The position numbers and the translations under genes are program-made. Of a stretch of DNA of 9,564 nucleotides, positions 1-4,916 are shown in pieces (positions within the stretch are counted from its first letter, which is position 1; the number at the start of each line of letters is the position of its first letter). Source of the stretch: Deltaproteobacteria bacterium (GTDB lineage Bacteria; Myxococcota_A; UBA9160; SMWR01). Under the pieces are notes generated by a model that ran no database searches, had not been told where the DNA came from, and saw only the letters and a program-made list of their open reading frames with translations. The DNA is taken from the NCBI GenBank assembly GCA_029261905.1, contig JAJDAM010000451.1:1-9564 (forward strand), read 5' to 3'.

Positions 1-768
1 TGCCCCAGCGCGCAGAAGCAGGTCGGTTGGAACGCCGACCTTGCCCAGGTCGTGTAGGAATGCCGAGAAGCGGACGTGCTCCAACTCGGTTGGATCCAAG
101 TCGAGCCGGTCGGCGAGCAGACTCGCGTAGAACGCGACCCGTCGGGCGTGACCGCGCATGTAGCGGTCCTTGACCTCGATGGTTTCGGCGAGGACCTCGA
201 GAAATTCCATGGTTCCGGGCGGGTCGAGCACCGAACCGTTCGCATCCTGGGGTTGGCCGAAGCGATCGAACAATTCGCTGACGCGACCCCGCATCCGTTC
301 GCTTCTTTGCACATCTTCTACGATCGCCAATGCATCGCGATCGCGGCCGACGACGTCGCCCAGTTCTTCCAAGAACGTGCTCAGTCGACTTCGCGCGCTG
401 TGCCGAGCAAGCGCTCGTTCGACCGCTGCGCTGACCTGCACCACGTCGAACGGCTTCTGTAGGTAGTCGCAAACACCCGAGCGAATGCCTTCGGCGGCGC
501 TCTCCACCGTTCCACAGCCGGTGATGATGACGATTTCCACCAGCGGGAACTCGGCTTGCACCGTTCGCATCAGTTCCTGCCCATGCATCCCGGGCATGTT
601 CAAATCGAGCGTCATCAGATCGATGCGCTCCTGCCGGAGACTCTGGAGCGCCTCGGCACCGCTTTGCGCCTGAACTACGCGGTGTTTCGGCTCGAGGATC
701 ATTCGCAGCGAATCGCGCGGTCCGCGCTCATCGTCCACGATCAGGATACTGGCTACGTCTTGGCTCAT
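1..768 (-). CDS. Response regulator: receiver fused to HD-GYP domain (partial, runs off left edge)
   Basis: Reading leftward from the ATG at 766-768, the frame stays open for 256 codons to the window edge. Residues 1-120 are a receiver: acidic pair D12/D13, probable phosphoacceptor D55 in LDLNMPG, T83, and K105 in QKPF. After a roughly 70-residue linker, an HD-GYP domain begins near residue 185: a KDRYMRGHARRV segment (H207) and the metal-binding HDLGK (H239/D240). The GYP signature would lie beyond the edge. HD-GYP proteins usually hydrolyse cyclic di-GMP, so the inferred role is a phosphorylation-controlled cytoplasmic c-di-GMP phosphodiesterase. The start is secured by GGAGG seven bases upstream (776-780) and a sigma-54-like promoter whose predicted start lies 18 bases before the ATG. 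It follows the NtrC-type regulator gene on the same strand. Whether the catalytic residues beyond the edge are intact cannot be seen. Confidence 0.88.
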   Translation of the reverse strand, partial: MSQDVASILIVDDERGPRDSLRMILEPKHRVVQAQSGAEALQSLRQERIDLMTLDLNMPGMHGQELMRTVQAEFPLVEIVIITGCGTVESAAEGIRSGVCDYLQKPFDVVQVSAAVERALARHSARSRLSTFLEELGDVVGRDRDALAIVEDVQRSERMRGRVSELFDRFGQPQDANGSVLDPPGTMEFLEVLAETIEVKDRYMRGHARRVAFYASLLADRLDLDPTELEHVRFSAFLHDLGKVGVPTDLLLRAGA

Positions 769-775
769 CGGTGTG

Positions 776-780
776 CCTCC
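776..780 (-). promoter_or_regulatory. Shine-Dalgarno of the HD-GYP gene
   Basis: GGAGG on the minus strand, seven bases before the ATG at 768. It fixes the start codon of a gene that is truncated at its other end. Confidence 0.75.
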
Positions 781-797
781 GGTGAAGGAGTCACATC

Positions 798-812
798 GCA
801 AGCGTCATGCCA
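798..812 (-). promoter_or_regulatory. Sigma-54 (-24/-12) promoter of the HD-GYP gene
   Basis: The minus strand reads TGGCAT-GACGC-TTGC. This matches the sigma-54 consensus TGGCAC-N5-TTGC with the invariant GG and GC twelve bases apart and one mismatch. Counting twelve bases from the -12 element puts transcription start near 786, leaving an 18-base leader that contains the GGAGG. The neighbouring gene encodes a sigma-54 activator, which supports function. The match is by eye only. Confidence 0.7.
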
Positions 813-844
813 GCTCGGGACGTTTCGGCAATATTTATCGTAAC

Positions 845-871
845 CTCTTGATTTCAATACGAAATCAAGAG
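845..871. promoter_or_regulatory. 11-bp perfect inverted repeat, candidate activator-binding site
   Basis: Arms CTCTTGATTTC and GAAATCAAGAG flank the 5-bp spacer AATAC. The arms are strikingly A/T-rich for this genome. The centre is about 72 bp upstream of the predicted sigma-54 transcription start near 786, a plausible place for an enhancer-binding protein. No T-run follows on either strand, so a rho-independent terminator is unlikely. The cognate protein could be the adjacent NtrC-type regulator (inference). Confidence 0.5.
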
Positions 872-996
872 CGCTACGCCCGGATGAAATAGCGGGATCG
901 AGGCCGGAGACGCGTTCGGAAGCGAACGGCTGAAGGCTACCTGTCCGTGCAGGTAGCTGTTTTACAAGGAGAAACTCGGAATGTTCCGAATGGAAC
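872..996. other. Structured spacer: cluster of short inverted repeats
   Basis: This non-coding stretch holds several perfect inverted repeats: CGCTA/TAGCG (872-894), CGTTCG-GAAG-CGAACG (913-928), GCTACCTG-TCCGTG-CAGGTAGC (936-957), TCGGAA-TG-TTCCGA (976-989) and GTTCC-GAAT-GGAAC (983-996). The last two overlap and so are mutually exclusive. The 936-957 hairpin is followed on the plus strand by TGTTTT, giving it a terminator-like look in that direction, although no plus-strand gene precedes it. It could be a structured leader or small RNA, or simply a set of protein-binding sites. I compared it with the GEMM c-di-GMP riboswitch and did not find the conserved core. Confidence 0.35.
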
Positions 997-1023
997 AGTG
1001 ATGTTCGTCACGGAATCCCGCCT

Positions 1024-2394
1024 TCAGGTCGGCGGGGTGATCTTGTGGCGATCCATCTTCAGCTTGAGAGAGCGTCTGGTAATCCGCAGTTTTTCGGCAG
1101 CACGGGTCTGATTCCAGTCTGCTCGCTCGAGGGCTTCCGTCAGAATCGTCCGTTCGAAATCCGAGACCGCCTCGTCGAATCCCAGCTGACCCGAGCGAAT
1201 CGAATCCCGAAGGACTTCGACTCCACTTCCCCGAACGATGGCCGGGGGCAGGTCATCGGGCAGGAGTACGTCACCTTCTGCCAGCGCAACCGCGTGCTCG
1301 ATCGCGTTCTCCAGTTCACGGACATTGCCTGGCCACGGGTAACTCTCGAGTGCCGAAATGGTTTCGCGCGCCAGCTTTGCCGGGTCGCGGCCCGCGCGAG
1401 AACTCGATTGCGCGAGAAAATGCTCGGCGAGCGTCCGGATGTCATCTCGGCGTTCGATCAGCGGAGGCACCTCGATCGGAACCACATTGATTCGATAGAA
1501 CAGATCGGCGCGAAACCGGCCTTCGGCGACGTCTGTTTCGAGATCGCGATTGGTCGCGGTGACGACACGGACATCGACTCCGATGGTCTCGCTGCCGCCA
1601 ACGCGATCGATCTGGTGCTCCTGCAATGCACGCAGCAGCTTCGCCTGGACACCAAACCCGAGTTCACCGATTTCATCGAGAAACAGCGTTCCGCCGGAAG
1701 CGGCTTCGAATTTTCCGATGCGCCGATCTTTCGCGTCTGTGAATGCACCGCGCTCGTGGCCGAACAATTCGCTCTCGATCAGGTTGTCGGGGATTGCGGC
1801 GCAGTTGACGGTCACCATCGCCTGGTCGGAACGATCGCTGAGATCGTGGATGGCTTTGGCAACGAGTTCCTTGCCGGTGCCACTCTCACCTCGAATCAGC
1901 ACGGTCGTGTGTGAGGCGGCCACGCGGGTGATCGTGTGAAACAGGTGCTTCATCACCAGGCTTTGGCCGAGTAGGTTTCCGAGACGCTCGCGGTCGTCGA
2001 CTTCGGCACGCAGCCATACCACCTCGGCCTCGAGGGCCCGATGGTCGAGCAGCTGGTGGACCTTGATCCGCAGCGCCTCGACCTCGAACGGCTTCGTGAT
2101 GTAATCGAGTGCGCCGTGCCGCATGGCTTCGACGGCCGTCGCGATCGTTTTGGTGGCGGTCAGCACGGCGACAGGCGGCGGGTCCACCTGCTCGGAGAGT
2201 TCCGCCAACAGCTCGAGTCCGCTGGCGCCCGGCATCACCAGGTCGAGCAGGATCAGATCCGGCTTGGTCTGCTGAAGGAACTCGCGAGCTTCGGCGACCG
2301 AGGCCGCGGTCGCGACCTCACAATCTCCCTTGAAGAGCATTCGGAGCGACTCGCGAACGCCCTGCTCGTCATCGACTACCAGTAGGCACGGCAT
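1024..2394 (-). CDS. NtrC-family sigma-54-dependent response regulator
   Basis: 456 aa, the usual length, with complete three-domain architecture. Receiver 1-118: D8/D9, phosphoacceptor D51 in LLDLVMPG, T79, K101. Sigma-54-interacting AAA+ domain about 140-370: Walker A GESGTGKE (169-176), sigma-54 loop GAFTDA (216-221), Walker B GGTLFLDE (234-241), arginine-finger segment FRADLFYR (294-301), and the YPWPGNVREL sensor-2 region (352-361). A Fis-type helix-turn-helix lies at about 426-452 (DWNQTRAAEKL, then RRSLKLKM). It activates sigma-54 promoters after phosphorylation. The loop is GAFTDA rather than GAFTGA, a natural variant that keeps the contacting F and T. The upstream sensor-like gene is 74 bp away and probably co-transcribed. 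Likely targets in view are the two -24/-12 promoters. The ATG at 2394 has no strong Shine-Dalgarno. Confidence 0.95.
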   Translation of the reverse strand: MPCLLVVDDEQGVRESLRMLFKGDCEVATAASVAEAREFLQQTKPDLILLDLVMPGASGLELLAELSEQVDPPPVAVLTATKTIATAVEAMRHGALDYITKPFEVEALRIKVHQLLDHRALEAEVVWLRAEVDDRERLGNLLGQSLVMKHLFHTITRVAASHTTVLIRGESGTGKELVAKAIHDLSDRSDQAMVTVNCAAIPDNLIESELFGHERGAFTDAKDRRIGKFEAASGGTLFLDEIGELGFGVQAKLLRALQEHQIDRVGGSETIGVDVRVVTATNRDLETDVAEGRFRADLFYRINVVPIEVPPLIERRDDIRTLAEHFLAQSSSRAGRDPAKLARETISALESYPWPGNVRELENAIEHAVALAEGDVLLPDDLPPAIVRGSGVEVLRDSIRSGQLGFDEAVSDFERTILTEALERADWNQTRAAEKLRITRRSLKLKMDRHKITPPT

Positions 2395-2415
2395 GCGGCC
2401 CGGAGATTATCAGAG

Positions 2416-2431
2416 CTGCGCCAGCGCGCAG
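2416..2431. other. Small GC hairpin between sensor and regulator genes
   Basis: CTGCGC-CAGC-GCGCAG, a 6-bp stem with a 4-base loop, lies in the 74-bp gap between the two minus-strand genes. No T-run follows, so it is not a convincing terminator. It could tune mRNA processing or be chance in GC-rich DNA. Confidence 0.25.
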
Positions 2432-2468
2432 TAGTAGAAGCGTCGGGATACGACCCCAGCAACGCCGC

Positions 2469-4523
2469 TCAGCCAATCGTGGTCGGAAGATCCAGCAGGA
2501 CCACGGTTTCGTCGTTTTCGGCGACGTCGATCTCGAACGCCCCCGCCTGTCCGAGCACGATCGCTTCTGCGATGGCGAACGGCAGCGCATTTTCGGCCAC
2601 CGAGACCCCAGCGATCCTTGGCGCGCGGGATAGGGGACCGGCCGACTCCGCCGGCCCAGCGCGACTGCCGAAACGGATCAGAACCCGAATGGCCGGCGCT
2701 CCCCGCAGTCCGGCCGGATGGTGGCGCGTAGCGACGTATACCTCGCCCCGTTCGGGCGCGAGTTCGATGGTCTTGTCGAGGATCGAGTCCATTGCGATCC
2801 GGATCTGCGCTTCATCTACCAGAGCTGGCGGGTCACCCGGATTCAATTCCCTCAAGACCAGCAGCTTCCTCGCATGGGCGCGATCTCGTCGTTGTTCGAG
2901 CAATTCTTCGACCAATCGGGCGATGTCCACCGGTACCGGATGCGGTCGTGACAAGGCCGCCAGCCCGGTCAAGCCGGAGACGACGCTTTCGAGGCGTCGC
3001 GCATCGCGACCGACCAACTCGGTGAAGGTGTCACGGAATTCGGGGTCGTCGTAGCGATTCGGTAGCAGTTCCGTGAACGTGCGGATGGTCGACAACGGGT
3101 TGCGGATCTCGTGAGCGATCGCGCCGACGAGTCGTTGCACGCCGAGTCCCGGGGGCTCCCGGCCCGGCGATGGGCCTGCATTTGCCGGTTCGGCTTCGAC
3201 TTCCGCTTCGGCCTCGACTTCCAACTCGCGGCGCGGTTCCGGTGGCAGCTCGCGATCCCTATCCATCCCGAGGCCGGACGCCGGTCTCGGCTCGGACAGT
3301 CCTGGCTGCGCGGTGGGATCGAACTGATCGAATGCTTGCAGATCGCTGTTGTCGATGTTGTCGATGTTGTCGATGGGGTTGTCGAGCAGGACGCCGACCT
3401 CACCGGCGTTGATCGGCGCAAACGCGGTCCCATCGTATTGCAGGTCGTCGGCGCGAATCGGGTCCGCCGCACCGGCTGCGAGCGTCTGGCGGACGACTGC
3501 CTCGAGTTCCCGCAGGTTCCCAGCCCACGGATATTCTTCGAGAACCGCGATCGCGTCTTCGCCGAAGCGGCGCGGATTCTGCCGGCGGGCCGCGCACCAT
3601 GCGCGCGCGGTGTCGTTTGCGAACGACGCGATCCTGTGGGGCCGCTCTCGGACGCTCGGGATTCGGATCGAGATGCCACTGAGCGCATCGCGCAGCGCCG
3701 CGTCGATGGCGAGACCGCCGCCCGGTTCGGGCGCATCGCCCACCGTCGCGATCCAGCGGGCGACCCGGCAGCGCAGCGTCCCCACCGGGGGCCCGAATTC
3801 GATCCAATCCGCGAGCTGTCGCTGCGCCGGAATCGAAATCCGGTCCGCCGCATCCAACCACAGTGTGCAGCGCTGTGCTGCGTCGATTTCACCCGCTGCA
3901 TCACGGATCGCGTCCCGCAATTGGGCTCCGGGCATCGATTCGGTACAGACGATGTGTGCGAATCGGCTCGGATCATTCCGGCCGAAGCCGTGCACGTAGC
4001 GTGCGAGCAAACCGCGTCCGGTCCCCTCCTCCCCCGAGATCACCAGCGGTGCGTCACCGAGGTGCGGGTCGAGGGCCTGGAGCAGTTCTGGGAATTCGAG
4101 ATCCGCAAACCACCTGGAGAACCGCTGCGCGAGCAAATCGCGTGCGGGCCGCATCGATAGCGGTAGCCGATCCGACACGGTACGCGTGTCGCGAAGGCGA
4201 GTGCGCAGCGTACGTGCGTCCGGTGGGTAGCTCAGGAGTTCGACGTCGATCGCATCGAACAGCTCCCGCGCGAGAGCCGCATCATTGCGCTCGGCAATGA
4301 GAACCCAGCGGGCGTCCGGAAGGCGAGCCGCAATCCGGTGTGCAAACTCCAGTTCGGCTTCCAGATCGCCTGCCAGACCGAGCAGCACGATATCGGCGGG
4401 CAGCGCAGAATCAAACAGCGGATCACCCGGGCCGCCGCTGACGGCAGTCTCCTGTGCCGCCGCCGCACGGGCCAATGCCGCGCGCTTCCGCGCATCCCGA
4501 TGAACGATCCAGAGTGTCGACAT
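2469..4523 (-). CDS. Pseudo-receiver / degenerate NtrC-type AAA+ / histidine-kinase-like fusion protein
   Basis: 684 aa, no signal peptide or membrane segment, so cytoplasmic. Residues 1-118 resemble a receiver, but the phosphoacceptor position in ADIVLLGL is glycine and no KPF lysine is present. About 125-365 is recognisable as a sigma-54 activator AAA+ domain from its tail (SIRIPSVRERPHRI, YPWAGNLREL at 331-340). However, Walker A is GEEGTGRG (164-171, lysine to arginine), Walker B is TLWLDAAD (220-227, glutamate to alanine), and the GAFTGA region is deleted. A linker at about 366-458 has an IDN repeat (385-392) and a Glu/Ala/Val-rich stretch. A DHp domain carries H471 in IAHEIRNPLSTI. The C-terminal ATPase region has lost the N-box asparagine pattern, the DxGxG motif and the GxGLGL motif, though it ends in a typical DLP. 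It probably works with the downstream NtrC-type regulator as phosphotransfer partner, scaffold or phosphatase rather than as a normal kinase (inference). Confidence 0.85.
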   Translation of the reverse strand: MSTLWIVHRDARKRAALARAAAAQETAVSGGPGDPLFDSALPADIVLLGLAGDLEAELEFAHRIAARLPDARWVLIAERNDAALARELFDAIDVELLSYPPDARTLRTRLRDTRTVSDRLPLSMRPARDLLAQRFSRWFADLEFPELLQALDPHLGDAPLVISGEEGTGRGLLARYVHGFGRNDPSRFAHIVCTESMPGAQLRDAIRDAAGEIDAAQRCTLWLDAADRISIPAQRQLADWIEFGPPVGTLRCRVARWIATVGDAPEPGGGLAIDAALRDALSGISIRIPSVRERPHRIASFANDTARAWCAARRQNPRRFGEDAIAVLEEYPWAGNLRELEAVVRQTLAAGAADPIRADDLQYDGTAFAPINAGEVGVLLDNPIDNIDNIDNSDLQAFDQFDPTAQPGLSEPRPASGLGMDRDRELPPEPRRELEVEAEAEVEAEPANAGPSPGREPPGLGVQRLVGAIAHEIRNPLSTIRTFTELLPNRYDDPEFRDTFTELVGRDARRLESVVSGLTGLAALSRPHPVPVDIARLVEELLEQRRDRAHARKLLVLRELNPGDPPALVDEAQIRIAMDSILDKTIELAPERGEVYVATRHHPAGLRGAPAIRVLIRFGSRAGPAESAGPLSRAPRIAGVSVAENALPFAIAEAIVLGQAGAFEIDVAENDETVVLLDLPTTIG
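3348..3374. repeat. Three tandem 9-bp repeats inside the sensor linker
   Basis: GTTGTCGAT occurs three times head to tail, with a partial fourth unit after a 3-base interruption (3378-3386). On the minus strand it encodes the IDN tripeptide repeat of the linker. The period is a multiple of three, so copy-number change would lengthen or shorten the linker without a frameshift. Confidence 0.8.
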
Positions 4524-4613
4524 GACCTGCTTGGCTGCTCCGGTGCTGGTGGTTTTGGCATTGCGCGCGGCGGTTGCGTGGGGAGCCCGGCGACGAAGCG
4601 CTCGTCATCGAGC

Positions 4614-4685
4614 CGACTCTTCGAACGACTCTCTACAGGGTTCTCAAGGAGACTCTCCGAAGGACTCTCCATAGGACTCTCCATA
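4614..4685. repeat. Six tandem copies of a 12-bp repeat in the sensor-operon leader
   Basis: Plus-strand units are CGACTCTTCGAA, CGACTCTCTACA, GGGTTCTCAAGG, AGACTCTCCGAA, GGACTCTCCATA and GGACTCTCCATA. The last two are identical and the array decays leftward. It lies between the sigma-54 promoter at 4693-4707 and the sensor ATG at 4523, so most of it would be the start of the operon mRNA. On the minus strand one frame reads it as a tetrapeptide (MESP, MESP, SESL and so on), but that frame runs on into the sensor gene out of phase and is probably not translated. Confidence 0.8.
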
Positions 4686-4692
4686 ACCACGC

Positions 4693-4707
4693 GCAATCTA
4701 CGTGCCA
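4693..4707 (-). promoter_or_regulatory. Near-perfect sigma-54 promoter of the sensor/NtrC-type operon
   Basis: The minus strand reads TGGCAC-GTAGA-TTGC, matching TGGCAC-N5-TTGC at every conserved position. Predicted transcription start is near 4681, inside the first repeat unit, giving a leader of about 158 bases before the ATG at 4523. The operon it would drive encodes a sigma-54 activator, consistent with positive autoregulation. The A/T-rich inverted repeats at 4828-4864 lie 147-183 bp upstream of the predicted start, within the usual range for activator sites. Confidence 0.72.
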
Positions 4708-4827
4708 AAGCGGATCGAGATCTCACATGGACGCACCAGTGCTGGCAAATGGCTGGGATCACTAGCAAATCGAACGGCCGGTCGATCGCGATCGCCGCCC
4801 GATCTCGTGTGTCGGAGGGGCCGCGGA

Positions 4828-4864
4828 GGAAAAAGATTTCCCAACTTTTTCCCAACGATGGGAA
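4828..4864. promoter_or_regulatory. Overlapping A/T-rich inverted repeats in the divergent control region
   Basis: GGAAAAAG (4828-4835) and CTTTTTCC (4845-4852) form 8-bp arms around a 9-bp spacer. TTCCCA-ACGA-TGGGAA (4849-4864) forms a second, overlapping one. TTCCCAAC also repeats directly at 4838 and 4849, an 11-bp spacing close to one helical turn. This patch stands out from the GC-rich surroundings and may be an activator site for the leftward sigma-54 promoter, a promoter element for the rightward operon, or both. Function is inference. Confidence 0.4.
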
Positions 4865-4881
4865 CGTTGCTCCGGAGGCAT

Positions 4882-4896
4882 CACTCTGTCAGAGTG
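4882..4896. promoter_or_regulatory. 15-bp palindrome before the ThyX-like gene, candidate operator
   Basis: CACTCTG-T-CAGAGTG is a perfect 7+1+7 palindrome ending 20 bases before the ATG at 4917 and 8 bases before its G-rich ribosome-binding site. The position suits a repressor operator or a leader hairpin limiting translation. No recognised regulator family is assigned. Confidence 0.4.
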
Positions 4897-4916
4897 TGAT
4901 GTCCGGGGGGTGTTGC

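Noticed and set aside
76..843. Plus-strand frames of 62-128 codons opposite the HD-GYP gene
   Set aside because: They are antisense shadows; the minus strand carries clear receiver and HD-GYP motifs over the same bases.
936..963. Rho-independent terminator for the NtrC-type gene
   Set aside because: The hairpin is followed by T residues only on the plus strand; in the direction of the minus-strand gene no T-run follows.
860..980. GEMM-type c-di-GMP riboswitch
   Set aside because: The spacer lies near a c-di-GMP gene and contains GGTAGC, but the conserved GGCAAAC and GACGCAAAGC elements are missing on both strands.
2969..3976. Minus-strand 335-codon frame inside the sensor gene
   Set aside because: Its product is Arg/Ser-rich with no motif, the typical alternate frame of GC-rich DNA, while the 684-codon frame carries HEIRNP and the AAA+ remnants.
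4783..4795. CGATCGCGATCG / GCGATCGC palindrome as an operator
   Set aside because: Short CGATCG-type palindromes recur by chance throughout this GC-rich window, including within coding sequence near 337-351.
4232..4855. Minus-strand 207-codon frame covering the tandem repeat (MESP-type repeats)
   Set aside because: It starts at a TTG without a ribosome-binding site, overlaps the sensor N-terminus out of phase for about 290 bp, and looks low-complexity. The predicted sigma-54 start near 4681 would also remove its first 57 codons.
4338..4916. In-frame open extension upstream of the ThyX-like gene (would make 704 aa)
   Set aside because: It begins inside the sensor gene on the other strand, shows no domain, covers the tandem repeat and the dyads, and the ThyX homology starts just after the ATG at 4917 with a good ribosome-binding site.
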